Of a DNA stretch of 64,000 bases, positions 28,178-38,900 are shown in pieces. The translations under genes and the position numbers were made by a program. This DNA comes from Pseudoramibacter alactolyticus. GTDB lineage: Bacteria > Bacillota > Clostridia > Eubacteriales > Eubacteriaceae. Location: assembly GCF_050908235.1 (NCBI RefSeq), contig NZ_CP194340.1. The stretch is one strand, 5' to 3'. The stretch's first letter is position 1. Each line of letters begins with the position of its first letter. Below the pieces are notes generated by a model that had not been told where the DNA came from, searched no databases, and saw only the letters and a list, made by a program, of their open reading frames with translations.

Positions 28178-28208
28178 CAAAAATAAGCGGCCGAGCTGAC
28201 CGCTTATT
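28178..28208 (-). terminator. Terminator of the glutaredoxin gene
   Basis: AATAAGCGG and CCGCTTATT form a 9-bp stem followed by TTTG on the minus strand, about 24 nt after the stop. Confidence 0.8.
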
Positions 28209-28231
28209 AAATCCCTTTATTTTTTATCGGC

Positions 28232-28480
28232 TTATTTTTCGATATCGCCGGCTTCGGCCATCGCCACCAAATCGTCGCAGCCGCCGATGAAATGGTCCCC
28301 GAAGAAAACATAGGGGACGGTGGTCTGGCCCGTCCTTTCAATCAGCGCAGCCTTTTCATCGTCCTTGCCCCATATATCGTGATCGATAAACGGAATCTCC
28401 AGCTCGTCAAGCAATCTTTTTGCCCGGTTACAAAACGGACAGGTCGGCCAGGTGTAAAGTTTAACATTTTCTGCTTTCAT
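28232..28480 (-). CDS. Glutaredoxin-like thiol-disulfide protein
   Basis: An 82-residue glutaredoxin fold: active-site CPFC at residues 15-18, cis-Pro in 'TTVPYVFF', and 'GGCDDL' near the end, the glutathione-type loop. It probably reduces protein or small-molecule disulfides in the cytoplasm; whether the host uses glutathione or another thiol is unknown. It begins with AAGGAG at good spacing, about 38 nt after the cytidylate-kinase-like gene. Confidence 0.9.
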   Translation of the reverse strand: MKAENVKLYTWPTCPFCNRAKRLLDELEIPFIDHDIWGKDDEKAALIERTGQTTVPYVFFGDHFIGGCDDLVAMAEAGDIEK

Positions 28481-28518
28481 TCGAATCTCCTTTTTTGCTT
28501 TGTAATGATTTGATGTTT

Positions 28519-29163
28519 TTATCTTCGCGATTTCCGGCGGGTTAAAATGGCGTTCACCGTCGTTTTAAGCAAATCGACACAGCCATCTTCTCCCAGAACG
28601 CCGCTGTTTAAACAGATATCGTAATTTTCGGCATCGCCCCAGCGTTTATCGGTGTAATAAGCGTAATAATTGGCGCGGCGTTTGTCCATCTTTTTAACCA
28701 TTTCGACCGCCTTCTCTTCGGTTTTATCGTAAAGCTTGGCGACCTGATGCACCCGCTCATCATGATCTCGATGGATATACACCGAGATCACATCCGGATC
28801 TTTGCGCAGAATATAATCGGCACAGCGTCCCAAGATCACGCAGCTGCCCTCATTGGCATAACGCCGAATGACATCGCTTTGTGATAAGAACACGCGATCT
28901 GTCATCGGCAGTGCCGCCAAGGTCGACGGCGTCACAGCACCGCCATAAGCCGTGCCCGCCGCAATGGCATACAGCAAAGAATTGGTCGGCGTTTCCTCAA
29001 GTGCCTTGACCATATTCGGGGCAATGCCCGTATCCTTAGCGCTTTCTGTAATCAATTCCTGATCGTAAAAAGGAATGACCAGCTCCTTGGCAAGCCGTTT
29101 GGCAATATTGCTGCCCCCGCTGCCAAATTGTCTTGAAAAAGTAAGAATGACGCGATCTGTCAT
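28519..29163 (-). CDS. Cytidylate kinase-like family protein
   Basis: A 214-residue P-loop kinase-like protein. The P-loop region 'FSRQFGSGGSNIAKRLAKEL' replaces the canonical GKS, as in the cytidylate kinase-like family (Pfam AAA family near Cmk) common in Clostridia. It also has 'PFYDQELI' and 'CVILGRCADYIL'. True Cmk differs, so the substrate is uncertain. It lies 47 nt after pilT and upstream of the glutaredoxin gene, and has a strong GGGAGG site. Confidence 0.82.
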   Translation of the reverse strand: MTDRVILTFSRQFGSGGSNIAKRLAKELVIPFYDQELITESAKDTGIAPNMVKALEETPTNSLLYAIAAGTAYGGAVTPSTLAALPMTDRVFLSQSDVIRRYANEGSCVILGRCADYILRKDPDVISVYIHRDHDERVHQVAKLYDKTEEKAVEMVKKMDKRRANYYAYYTDKRWGDAENYDICLNSGVLGEDGCVDLLKTTVNAILTRRKSRR

Positions 29164-29210
29164 GTTTGTCCTCCCTTGCCTGATTTTCCACGATGACGTT
29201 CCATCATTTT

Positions 29211-30215
29211 TTAACCCTGAGCCAGCGTCGACGCAATTTCTCCGCGCGCCGACAAAGCCTCAAGGGACTGTGCCATCGTAATGCTGCCCGCCTGCGCCCC
29301 GGTGAGCATCGCGTTTTCAATTTGCGACAGTTTGCCCTCGCGGATCATGTGGCAGATAGCCGGTGTTGGCATCATTACCTCGCAGGCCAGCACCCTGCCG
29401 CCACCCTTTCGCGGCAGCAACCGTTGAGACAGCACCGCTTTGAGCGTCATCGACAGCGTCGTTCGAATCAGCGGCTGACGGCCTTCGGGAAAAACATTAA
29501 CGATGCGGTCAACCGCTTCCACCGCCGAGCCCGTATGCAGGGTTGCAAACACCAAATGCCCGGTTTCCGCTGCCAGAATGGCCGTTTCCACCGTCTCGAG
29601 ATCCCGCATCTCTCCCACCAGAAGGACATCGGGATCTTCCCGCAGCGCCGATCGCAGCCCCGCCGCAAAATTCAAGGTGTCGCGGCCGATCTCCCGCTGA
29701 TTGATCAGCGCCAAATCCGGCTGATACAAATACTCGATCGGATCTTCCAAGGTAATCACGTGCACCGGCCGCCGATGATTGATGTGATCGATGAGTGAGG
29801 CCAGCGTCGTCGACTTTCCGGATCCCGTCTCTCCGGTTACAAGTACCAAGCCTTTGGAAAAATCGGCAAAGGTATGAACCACTTCTGGCAGCCCCAAGGT
29901 CTCAATGCCCGGAATGCCTTCGGCCAATAGGCGAATGGCAATTGACGGCTGCCCCTGCTGCAAAAACAGATGGGCCCGGCATCGCCTTTCGGCCAGTGTC
30001 ACAGCCAGATCCCGTTCACCCGCCAGCAAACATGCCTGCCAATCCGCGCCGAGCAGCTCCTCGGCCAGACGTTCACACCCTTGCCGCGTGACCCTTTTCT
30101 CTGAAAGATTGCTCAAAGCTCCGTCAACTCGACATTTTAGGCGGATTCCGCTCACTATGTGAATATCCGACGCCCCGCGTTTTACCGCTTGCCCGACCAT
30201 TTTTTCTGCAATCAT
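29211..30215 (-). CDS. pilT: PilT-type ATPase (type IV pilus retraction family)
   Basis: A 334-residue hexameric secretion ATPase. An N-terminal PAS-like part has 'GASDIHIVSG'. The RecA-like domain has Walker A GETGSGKST (near 125), an Asp box, Walker B 'LLVGEMRD' and the His box 'GHLVFATLHT'. PilT pulls pilin subunits back into the membrane. No pilin, PilB or PilC gene is nearby, so it is either separated from its pilus locus or serves another role. ATG 30215 has AGGAG 7 nt upstream; a longer frame adds only 7 residues. Confidence 0.9.
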   Translation of the reverse strand: MIAEKMVGQAVKRGASDIHIVSGIRLKCRVDGALSNLSEKRVTRQGCERLAEELLGADWQACLLAGERDLAVTLAERRCRAHLFLQQGQPSIAIRLLAEGIPGIETLGLPEVVHTFADFSKGLVLVTGETGSGKSTTLASLIDHINHRRPVHVITLEDPIEYLYQPDLALINQREIGRDTLNFAAGLRSALREDPDVLLVGEMRDLETVETAILAAETGHLVFATLHTGSAVEAVDRIVNVFPEGRQPLIRTTLSMTLKAVLSQRLLPRKGGGRVLACEVMMPTPAICHMIREGKLSQIENAMLTGAQAGSITMAQSLEALSARGEIASTLAQG

Positions 30216-30358
30216 CGGCCGCTCCTTTCCCAGCACTTGCCTTCTGTTGGCGATTTCATTTTAACATGCCGGCCTTCAAATAACAATGCAGAAAAGATGG
30301 CTGCTTCCAAATTTATTTTCAGGATAACATCCTTCTCGTTCCAAAACAAAATTGCATC

Positions 30359-30386
30359 AAAAAACCACTACAAAACAGCAGTGGCT
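30359..30386 (-). terminator. Terminator of the LtaS-family gene
   Basis: On the minus strand AGCCACTGC-TGTTTT-GTAGTGGTT is followed by TTTT, 30-60 nt after the stop. Confidence 0.75.
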
Positions 30387-30417
30387 TTTCAAATTCTTTT
30401 TCTAACATATCATCGTT

Positions 30418-32841
30418 TTATTTCACCACATTGGTGATCGGCTGATCTTTGGTGCGATATTGCTCGTCGTATTTCTTGAGGTATCCGCGCAGTTCGTCGT
30501 CGCTCTTGCCATCCACCGCATTTTTGTGGAGGAATAAGCGACGAACGCGATTTTTCCGGTCGAACATGTTGTTGTAAAGCACCTTCTGGTAATTCTGAAC
30601 ACTGGCATTATACTTTTTGCCGTCTTCAAGCGTCAGGTAATCGCCATCCGATGTTTTAACCCCCTTGATGCTGAGAACCGGCAAGGTATCCTTCAAGGAC
30701 TGCTGATATTTGTCGTAAGCGGTCGTTTTGAGTCCAAGCGTCTGGAGCAGGGTGCTCTGCAGGTAATTCACCGAGAGATCGTTGTTGCTCTTTTCCTGAA
30801 TGTCATAATTGGTCCAGATCACATAAGGAGTCACATATTGCTGCTGGGTCTCTTCATTGGTCCAATTATCCCGGGACTTGCCCTTCATGTCGGTGTAAAA
30901 ATTATCGTTCAGCCGCGGCTGATGGTCGCCGAAGAAAACGACGGCCACCGGTTCCTTCTGCGATTTGAAGTAAGTGATCATCTCCTTTAACGCCTTGTCG
31001 GATTCGCGCATCAGGGTCAAAAATTCTTCTTCGTAAGTATAGTCGGTTGCCCCCGATGTCCTGTGGGGCATGCTGGTGATGTGCACCTGATCCATCCCAG
31101 CGGTTCCCACCGAATAGCCGCCGTGATTGGCAATGGTCACGTCGAAAATAAACTGCGGTTTGCTGCCGCGGTTTTTATAGAGGTTAATAATCTTTTGATA
31201 TGTCGCGCGGTCACTGGTGTAATTGCGGGTCAATTCGGCATTTCGAAAAGAATCTTCGTAGAAATAGGTGTGATCAAAGCCAAGATATGGATAGACCTTG
31301 TTGCGCTTCCACGCAGTCGACTGCCCCGGATGCATGGCATAGGTTTCATATCCCTGAGCCTTCAGATTTTTAGCCAGACTGGGCGTCGTGTTGGTCACAT
31401 ACATCTGATACGGGCGGCTGTTCTGAGGCACAAACGCCGTGGAGTTCCCCGTTAAGAAGGAGAATTCCGTATTACAGGTCCCAGCGCCGTAAACGTCCAC
31501 ATAGAGCTTTCCGCGCACGGTGTTTTCTTTCAAACTGTTAAAGAAAGAAATATAGCTCTTGTCGGTCTGCATATTCCCAAGGACGGATAAATCCGAAAAG
31601 CTCTCGTTCATCACCGCGATGATCGTGGGTTTTTTCGTGCTGCTCCCCGTTGCCGTGGTCACAGCATTTTTGCCGGCCTGGGTATTGGCACCCACTTCGT
31701 TTTCCGCCTTTTTCGCCCCGGAATTAACAATTTTCTTGACGGACGCCACCGAATAACCATCCGGCTTGGTGACATGCAGAAGCTTCGCGTTAACAGCAAA
31801 GGCCGTAACGTATTGGTTGTTTTTCGGCGCCCAGGAATCATAAATATCTTCCACCGGCACATGGGCAAACAGCAACGCAAACACAGCCGCCAATCCTACG
31901 GCGGAAAGACGCATCACCAAATTTTTGCGTTTGACCGGCGTCAACTTTTTCGGCAGATGATAACTCATGACAAACACGGTGATAAACAAATAAATCCCCG
32001 CAATGATATCGCCGCTGATACCCAAAGTATAACCCTTGAGAACCTCTAAACCGGTCCCTGCGGAAATTAAATCGCCAAAATAAAATGGATCCCCACGAAA
32101 CAGCAGCAGAAAATGGTTGGTAATCCCCAGAATCAAAAGAATGATGGCCCCGGCTTTTACACTGATGCGCAGCCGTCCGGTAATGGCATAAAAAATAAAG
32201 AAAATCATCAGGATAATGAAGAATGCCAAAAAAAGATTGCCAAAGCCCATCGGATCCATGCGGCTGCCTGTGAATTCCGGCATCCCACAGGCCAATTGAA
32301 CCATGCCCTGGGTCATTAAGAGAACGAGCAGCATCACAATGATCCGCCATGTTTTGGCCGCGCGATCTTCAAAGTTGAGCTTAAAGGCTGTAAACAGCGC
32401 GGTCAGCCCAATCGAAACGACGACGATCCCCCAATAGCGCATGCGGATTTGAGTCTGCTCGAAATGACCAAACACCGACATCGCCGCGCCCAAGCCAATC
32501 ATTAAAATTAATGCTGCGATCAAGCGAATTCCGCTGGTTTCAATCGGAATCTCGAAGGTTCGCCTCATCGGCTTAAGCAATCCTTGTTTGGGCTTAGAAT
32601 TCCCCGCACCTTTCAAGCCAAGGCGAACTTTTGGCCGCACGCGTTCTTTTTGTCCGCCGCGATCGGTTCGGCCAAAATGAAATTTCAAACCCAATAATAA
32701 CTTTCCCAAAAACTTGGGCTTTGATGCCTTGTCCGATGTTGCTGTTTCCTGCGGCGTCTTCGCCTCAGCCGCATTTTGTTCGGGCATTCGCTTTGTTTCT
32801 TCGGGTTGCTGTGTCGCGGGCTGTTTCGATTCTGCCACCAT
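30418..32841 (-). CDS. LTA synthase/phosphoglycerol transferase family protein
   Basis: An 807-residue membrane enzyme. An unusual Lys/Glu/Pro-rich cytoplasmic tail (about 1-100) precedes roughly six transmembrane helices (about 105-325), then an external sulfatase-fold domain (about 405-700). Metal and catalytic regions of LtaS are visible: 'MNESFSDL' near 411, the nucleophile Thr in 'GTCNTEFSFLTG' near 456, 'ANHGGYSV' and 'FFGDHQPRLND'. It should add glycerol-phosphate units from phosphatidylglycerol to a glycolipid anchor. The dlt operon about 26 kb away would decorate such a polymer with D-alanine. Length exceeds the usual ~650 because of both tails. Confidence 0.9.
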   Translation of the reverse strand: MVAESKQPATQQPEETKRMPEQNAAEAKTPQETATSDKASKPKFLGKLLLGLKFHFGRTDRGGQKERVRPKVRLGLKGAGNSKPKQGLLKPMRRTFEIPIETSGIRLIAALILMIGLGAAMSVFGHFEQTQIRMRYWGIVVVSIGLTALFTAFKLNFEDRAAKTWRIIVMLLVLLMTQGMVQLACGMPEFTGSRMDPMGFGNLFLAFFIILMIFFIFYAITGRLRISVKAGAIILLILGITNHFLLLFRGDPFYFGDLISAGTGLEVLKGYTLGISGDIIAGIYLFITVFVMSYHLPKKLTPVKRKNLVMRLSAVGLAAVFALLFAHVPVEDIYDSWAPKNNQYVTAFAVNAKLLHVTKPDGYSVASVKKIVNSGAKKAENEVGANTQAGKNAVTTATGSSTKKPTIIAVMNESFSDLSVLGNMQTDKSYISFFNSLKENTVRGKLYVDVYGAGTCNTEFSFLTGNSTAFVPQNSRPYQMYVTNTTPSLAKNLKAQGYETYAMHPGQSTAWKRNKVYPYLGFDHTYFYEDSFRNAELTRNYTSDRATYQKIINLYKNRGSKPQFIFDVTIANHGGYSVGTAGMDQVHITSMPHRTSGATDYTYEEEFLTLMRESDKALKEMITYFKSQKEPVAVVFFGDHQPRLNDNFYTDMKGKSRDNWTNEETQQQYVTPYVIWTNYDIQEKSNNDLSVNYLQSTLLQTLGLKTTAYDKYQQSLKDTLPVLSIKGVKTSDGDYLTLEDGKKYNASVQNYQKVLYNNMFDRKNRVRRLFLHKNAVDGKSDDELRGYLKKYDEQYRTKDQPITNVVK

Positions 32842-33075
32842 TTTACCTCCATGCTGATTCTATTGAATGATGGTGGCATCGCCGGATTCCCTTCCGATGC
32901 GTTAAATCACCACCGTTTTTTCATCATCGATGGCCCACAAAAGGTACCATCCTCCAAATTTGCTTTAAAAAAGGGCAAACCGGCCCCGTAATTGGACTCC
33001 AGTTTACCCTTTTTTTACATGATATGCAAGTTTTTCATTTAAAATTTAAAGGTTATTCCAAGCTTGAAAGCACGC
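32842..33075. other. Intergenic stretch between LtaS and pyk
   Basis: Apart from the pyk terminator this stretch holds the leader of the LtaS gene. A GATGG...CCATC inverted repeat lies near 32920-32950. I recognise no known riboswitch class in it. Confidence 0.3.
32967..33016 (-). terminator. Terminator of pyk, bidirectional form
   Basis: GGGTAAACTGG and CCGGTTTGCCC make a long stem with T-runs on both strands, about 60 nt after the pyk stop. Confidence 0.85.
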
Positions 33076-34842
33076 TCAAATGCGTTTATTGCGAACCGCA
33101 CCCTGATAAATCATCCCATTGAGCGGATCCACCGTGATCAGTTTGCCTTCCTCGATCACGGAGGTCGCCTTTTGAACGCCTTTAATCACCGGAATGCCAT
33201 AGTCTTTCGCCACGTGATCTGCCTCGGTGTTAAAACCTGTCTCCGATGTGATCACGGCCGCCGCCTTTTCAATCGCGCCGTAAATACCCGGCGTGATCAC
33301 CCGCGTCACCACAATATCGCCTTCGTTGAAATCGTCCAGCGTATCCGGAGTAACAAAACGCGCAAAACCCGTGACCATCCTATCGCCGACACCCATCCCG
33401 GAAAGAATGGCATTGCCGACTGTCCGCACACGGATCGTGTTTGTATTGCCTTGAATTCCAAAGGGCAGCCCGGCCGACGCGATAACCAAATCGCCGACTT
33501 TGACAATACCCATCACTTCGAGGATGCGGTTAACATCGCTGACAAGATCTTCAATTTCGGTAATCTTTGGAATATAGATGCAGTAAACGCCCCACTGCAG
33601 ACAGCAGCGCCGCACGGTTTTCATATTATCCGAGACCGCCGCAATCAAACAATCCGGCCGATACTTCGAGAGCATCCGCGGCGTATAACCGCCGGATGTC
33701 GCGGCAATAATCGCTCGGATATCCAGATTGTCCACCATGTTGACCACTGCCGAACACACGGCATTCGTCACTGTCCTTTCACCATTCGTCACATGATGGC
33801 GCACCTGGTAGGTTTTAGAATTTTCCGTTTTGCGCACGATTCGCGCCATGGTTTGGCACGCTTCAACGGGATAATCGCCGGCTGCCGTTTCACCTGAAAG
33901 CATCACCGCATCCGTGCCGTCAAAAACGGCATTGGCCACATCGCCGACTTCCGCGCGGGTTGGTCTGGGATTGCGGATCATCGAATCGAGCATTTGCGTC
34001 GCCGTGATCACCGGCCTCCCGACGATATTGCAGCGCTGGATGATGTTTTTTTGTACCAACGGCACATCTTCCGCCGGAATTTCGACGCCCAAGTCCCCAC
34101 GGGCCACCATAACCCCGTCCGAAACAGTGATAATCCGCTGGATGTTATCGACGCCTTCCTGGCTTTCAATCTTCGAGATGATCTGCACGTATTCCCCGCC
34201 GGCTCGATCAAGTACCTTGCGAATGGCGATGACATCCTGGGGTTTGCGAATAAAAGAAGCCGCGACGAAGTCGATTCCCTGGGCTACCCCAAATTTCAAA
34301 TCCGCTTCATCTTTCTCCGTCAGGCCCGGCAAATTGATGGCCACGCCGGGAATATTCATGCTTTTACGGCTGCCCAGTTCACCGCCATTATCAATACGAC
34401 AGATGATGTCTTCCCCTTTAATTTCAGTCACCGTCATTTCGATCAGGCCGTCATCAATCAAAATGGTATTGCCAACTGATAAGTCTCCGGGCAAGCCTTT
34501 GTAGCTTACCGAGATTCGGCTGGCATCACCTTCGATATCGTCTGTCGTAATGGTGACCATTTCTCCTTCGGTCAGGGTCACTTTATTGTCTTTTAAAACG
34601 CCGGTCCGGATTTCCGGACCCTTGGTATCCAGCATGATCGCCACCGCAATACCGGCATCTTTTCTGGCTTTTTTGATGCGGGCAATGCGTCTGGCGTGTT
34701 CTTCGCGATCCCCGTGGGAAAAATTCAGTCTGGCCACGTTCATTCCGTTGGCGATTAACGCTTCCACTACGCCGTCGCGATCCGTCGCCGGCCCCATTGT
34801 ACATATCATTTTTGTTTTCTTCAGCACTGCCGGATTTGGCAT
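33076..34842 (-). CDS. pyk: Pyruvate kinase with C-terminal PEP-utilizing-type domain
   Basis: A 588-residue enzyme that makes pyruvate and ATP from PEP. It has 'TKMICTMGPAT', 'ARLNFSHG', 'DTKGPEIRTG', and the active-site segment 'VMVARGDLGVEIP' with 'TATQMLDSM'. The extra about 110 residues at the C-terminus ('GIPVIKGVQKATSVIEEGKLITVDP') are the PEP-utilizing-like domain found in Bacillus/Geobacillus-type enzymes. It follows pfkA by 109 nt in a dnaE-pfkA-pyk series and ends in a strong terminator. Confidence 0.97.
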   Translation of the reverse strand: MPNPAVLKKTKMICTMGPATDRDGVVEALIANGMNVARLNFSHGDREEHARRIARIKKARKDAGIAVAIMLDTKGPEIRTGVLKDNKVTLTEGEMVTITTDDIEGDASRISVSYKGLPGDLSVGNTILIDDGLIEMTVTEIKGEDIICRIDNGGELGSRKSMNIPGVAINLPGLTEKDEADLKFGVAQGIDFVAASFIRKPQDVIAIRKVLDRAGGEYVQIISKIESQEGVDNIQRIITVSDGVMVARGDLGVEIPAEDVPLVQKNIIQRCNIVGRPVITATQMLDSMIRNPRPTRAEVGDVANAVFDGTDAVMLSGETAAGDYPVEACQTMARIVRKTENSKTYQVRHHVTNGERTVTNAVCSAVVNMVDNLDIRAIIAATSGGYTPRMLSKYRPDCLIAAVSDNMKTVRRCCLQWGVYCIYIPKITEIEDLVSDVNRILEVMGIVKVGDLVIASAGLPFGIQGNTNTIRVRTVGNAILSGMGVGDRMVTGFARFVTPDTLDDFNEGDIVVTRVITPGIYGAIEKAAAVITSETGFNTEADHVAKDYGIPVIKGVQKATSVIEEGKLITVDPLNGMIYQGAVRNKRI

Positions 34843-34951
34843 TTTTTCTTCCTCCTGCCTTTAAAATCAGTTCCTCTGCAAGATCGGGCTTCTGTTTTTT
34901 TGCCCAAAGGCTCAATCATTCACTGTATTGACATTCCCGATCCGGCTGATT

Positions 34952-35911
34952 TTACATTGATAAAATCTGTGTCATCTGATACATGGCTTCATCAAAAATC
35001 TTAGGTGTCGCCAGCGCTTCTTCCAGTTCAATCGCCAGATATTTACCGTTGCGGTTGACAATGACCGTTCCCGTATTGCCTTCCAGAATGGCATTCACCG
35101 CCTGATACCCCATATTACTGGCCAGGTTCCGATCAAAATGGCTCGGTGCTCCGCCGCGTTGAATATAGCCGAGGTTTGTCCCTTTGGTTTCAACCCCAGT
35201 CAGCTCCTGAACTTTTTTACAATAATCGCGATAACCGCCGCAGCCTTCTGCCAGCATGATGATGCTGTGCATTTTGCCACGGTCTCGACCTTCGATCAAT
35301 CGCTGACAAATCACTTCGAGCGGCACATCCTTTTCCGGGATGATCATCGCCTTGGCCCCGCATGCCAAGCCGGCATACATGGCAATGTCCCCGCAGCGGC
35401 GCCCCATCACCTGCACCACATTGATGCGATTGTGGGAAAACGTCGTGTCTCGGATTTTGCCGATGGCTTCAATGGCCGTGGATACCGCCGTATCAAAACC
35501 AATGGTATAGTCCGAAGCGCCAAAGTCGTTGTCAATGGTGCCCGGAATACCAACGACTTCAATGCCCAAACGTTTTAAACACATGGCCCCATTCAGACTG
35601 CCGTCGCCGCCGATCACCACCAAAACTTCGATTTCGTATTCTTTCAACACTTCGGCAGCCCGTTTTTGCCCGGCGGAAGTCGGGAAAAAATCCGACCGGG
35701 ATGTTTTTAAAAGCGTGCCCCCGCGATCAATGATGTTCGCCACCGAGTGACTGTTCATCGGATAAATATCCTGCTCCAAAAGCCCGGCGTAACCACGGTT
35801 AATGCCATACACCTCGAGACCGTTAAATACCGCGGTGCGAACCACTGCGCGAATGGCCGCATTCATACCCGGTGCATCTCCGCCACTGGTTAAAATTCCT
35901 ATGCGTTTCAT
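34952..35911 (-). CDS. pfkA: ATP-dependent 6-phosphofructokinase
   Basis: A 319-residue enzyme of the classic bacterial length. It has 'ILTSGGDAPGMNAAIRAVVR' at the start, the ATP loop 'IGGDGSLNGA' (near 102), the catalytic 'GTIDND' and the fructose-6-phosphate site 'MGRRCGDIA'. The Gly in the GGDGS loop favours ATP over pyrophosphate use. The ATG overlaps the dnaE stop by 4 nt. Confidence 0.97.
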   Translation of the reverse strand: MKRIGILTSGGDAPGMNAAIRAVVRTAVFNGLEVYGINRGYAGLLEQDIYPMNSHSVANIIDRGGTLLKTSRSDFFPTSAGQKRAAEVLKEYEIEVLVVIGGDGSLNGAMCLKRLGIEVVGIPGTIDNDFGASDYTIGFDTAVSTAIEAIGKIRDTTFSHNRINVVQVMGRRCGDIAMYAGLACGAKAMIIPEKDVPLEVICQRLIEGRDRGKMHSIIMLAEGCGGYRDYCKKVQELTGVETKGTNLGYIQRGGAPSHFDRNLASNMGYQAVNAILEGNTGTVIVNRNGKYLAIELEEALATPKIFDEAMYQMTQILSM

Positions 35912-38900
35912 CGTAGCTTTACCCTATCCTCGCCGAGGATTCCTTTCAATTGATTGATTAATGCCTGATCGAACCGGATCCACAACCGCTTGTCGGCTTT
36001 AAATTTTTTTTGCTCATGCGCAAAATACAACACGACCGGAATTTCTCCCGGAAACCGCCGCAGAATCGGTTTAATCTGCTCAAGAAGACGCTTCTGGGAA
36101 AAATCATTGAATGCGAGCACCAGCGACCGGACACGCTTTGATGCGTCGGCACCGGTGTTATTGACCGACGGCGACGGTCTGCCCCCATTGCGCACCTGAT
36201 CGATGGGCAGAATCTGATCGGCAATGATCGAAATATTCATTTCTTCATTATAGTTGATGCGCCCGCGTATTAAAAGCGGTTTGTCCGATTTTAACAAAGT
36301 TCGCGAACGATCGTAAGTTCTCGGAAAGACGACCACTTCCATGCGGCCATACAAATCTTCCAACGTCAGAAAGGCCATCTGCGCATTGGTCTTGGTCAGC
36401 TGGACCTTAAGCTGATCCACCAAGCCACCGACGGTAACCCGCCCGCCGTCAGGAATGCCTGAAGCCAACAAATCTTCGTAACTGTCCATCATGCCCGAAT
36501 TGAGATTAGTCTCCGACGACAAAATCCCCACATAATGCTCAAGAGGATGTCCCGAAACATAAAGGCCGAGCACCTCCTTCTCGCGCGCAAGTTTTTCGGC
36601 CTTGCTAAATGGCGGCGCCTCCGGAAAGGTATCTCCTTTATAAGCATTCAGTTCTCCCATATCGAGCAACGACATCTGCCCCGACAGCCGGTCCTGCTTT
36701 TCCTCGGCGACCTGCTGCACAATCAAGTCACTGCCCAGTACCATCCGCGCTCGGTCGATTCCCAAAAAATCAAAGGCGCCGGCCAAAATCAAATTCGCAG
36801 CCGCCTTCTTGTTCACGGCGTGGCTGTCTACCTTCTCGCAAAAATCCCGGAAGCCGGTGAATGCGCCTTCGGTCTGCCGCGCATTGACAATGGCTGCAAT
36901 AGGTTTGTCACCCAAACCTTTAATCGCTCCCAGTCCCATGCGGACGTTCTCGCGGCCATCGGCATTGATCTCCACCGAAAATTTTCGGCGGCTGATGTTT
37001 ACATCCGGCAACAGCACCCGAATGCCGCGCCGCTTGCAGTTATCGATATATTGCGAAATTTTCTTTTCATTATCCATCACGGAGGACATGAGCGCCGCCA
37101 TGAATTCTGCCGGATAATGCCGCTTGAGCCAGGCTGTCTGGTAGGCAATGACCGCATAGGCCGCAGCGTGGGATTTATTAAAGGCATATTTGGCAAAATC
37201 CTTCATTTCTTCATAGATTCTGCGCGCCGCTGCTTCCGGAATGCCTTTGGCCACCGCACCGGGCACCACTACCTGGCCATCGGTGTCTCGTTCGCCGTGA
37301 ATAAAGACTTCCCCTTCGGCGTCCATCACCTCGCTTTTCTTTTTGCTCATGGCCCGGCGCACCAAATCGCTTCGCCCCATCGAAAAGCCAGCCAGATCCC
37401 GGAAGATTTGCATGACCTGCTCCTGATACACCATGCAGCCGTAGGTCACGTTCAGAATAGGGCGCAGCGCCTCATGGGTATAAGCGATGTGTTCCGGATC
37501 TTTTTTATTGGCAATGTAGCGCGGAATCTGATCCATCGGCCCCGGCCGATAAAGCGAGATGCCGGCGATGATGTCTTCAAAGGTCTGAGGCTGAAGCTCG
37601 CGCATAAAGGCAATCATCCCCCGACTTTCCAATTGGAAAACGCCCAGGCAATCACCGGAAGCAATCATCTCGTAAACACCGGCATCGTGCATATCAATGT
37701 GATCAATATCCACCGCAATCCCCCGGGATTCCTGAATATTGGCCACCGCATCAGCAATGACGGTCAACGTGCGCAAGCCCAGAAAGTCCATCTTGATCAA
37801 GCCCAGATCTTCCAAAAGGTTCATGGTGTACTGAGTCGTAATGGCATCCCCGTTGCGATAAAGGGGAACGTATTCCGTCAACGGCGCATCGGAAATGACA
37901 ACGCCGGCCGCATGGGTGGATGCGTGTCGGGCAAGCCCCTCCATCTTTTCCGACATGGCAAGCAGCCGCCTGACCTCGGCATCACTGTCCGCCATCTGCT
38001 TGAGATCGGGATTTTCTTCAATGGCTTCGTGAATGCTCACGCTCTGGCCGGGACGCATCGGGATTTCTTTAGCGACTTTATCCACCTGTGCATAGGGAAT
38101 GCCCAGCACGCGACCCACGTCCCGAACGGCGCCGCGGGCCGCCATGGTCCCAAAGGTGATGATCTGCGCCACCCGGTCCTTTCCATATTTGCGAATAACA
38201 TAGTCAATTACTTCCTGGCGCCGTTCATAACAAAAATCGCAGTCGATATCCGGCATGGTCACGCGTTCCGGATTCAGAAAGCGCTCGAAGAGCAAATTAT
38301 ACTGCAGCGGGTCCAAGGTGGTGATATCAAGGGCATAGGCCGCCAAAGAGCCGGCGGCGCTGCCGCGGCCCGGTCCCACAGGAATATTGTGGGTTTTCGC
38401 ATAATGGATAAAATCCCAGACCACCAAAAAATAATCGTCGAACCCCATCGTATGAATGGTTTTTAATTCATAATCCATGCGCTCGCGAATTTCCGGCGTA
38501 ATCGTATCGTAGCGTTTGGCAAGACCGGCTTCACAAAGGTGACGCACATAATCACCCGCCTCGGTATAGCCTTCCGGCAGTTCAAACTTCGGCAGATGAG
38601 CGCTTTCCAAATCGAAGGTGACATGGCAGCGATCGGCGATTTTCTGAGTGTTGGCCAAAGCTTCAGGATGATCCGGGAACATGGCCGCCATTTCCTCCGG
38701 TGACTTCAGATAAAACTGATCGTTGGCATAACGCATCCGATCGGTCTCATCCACCGTCGATCCGGTTCCAATGCACAGCAAAACATCGTGCGCTTCATAA
38801 TCATCCTGACGCACGTAGTGGCAATCATTGGTCGCTGCAAGCCCGATACCGTATTTATCGGCCAGATGAAAGAGAAATTCCCGAACCTTAGCCTCCTTCG

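Noticed and set aside
36609..36860. Arg/Pro-rich plus-strand frame
   Set aside because: It is a shadow inside dnaE.
36535..38466. 643-codon open frame on the plus strand
   Set aside because: It is antisense to the catalytic core of dnaE. Its product is rich in His, Arg and Gly without any domain, as expected from the reverse of a GC-rich gene, and it has no ribosome site.
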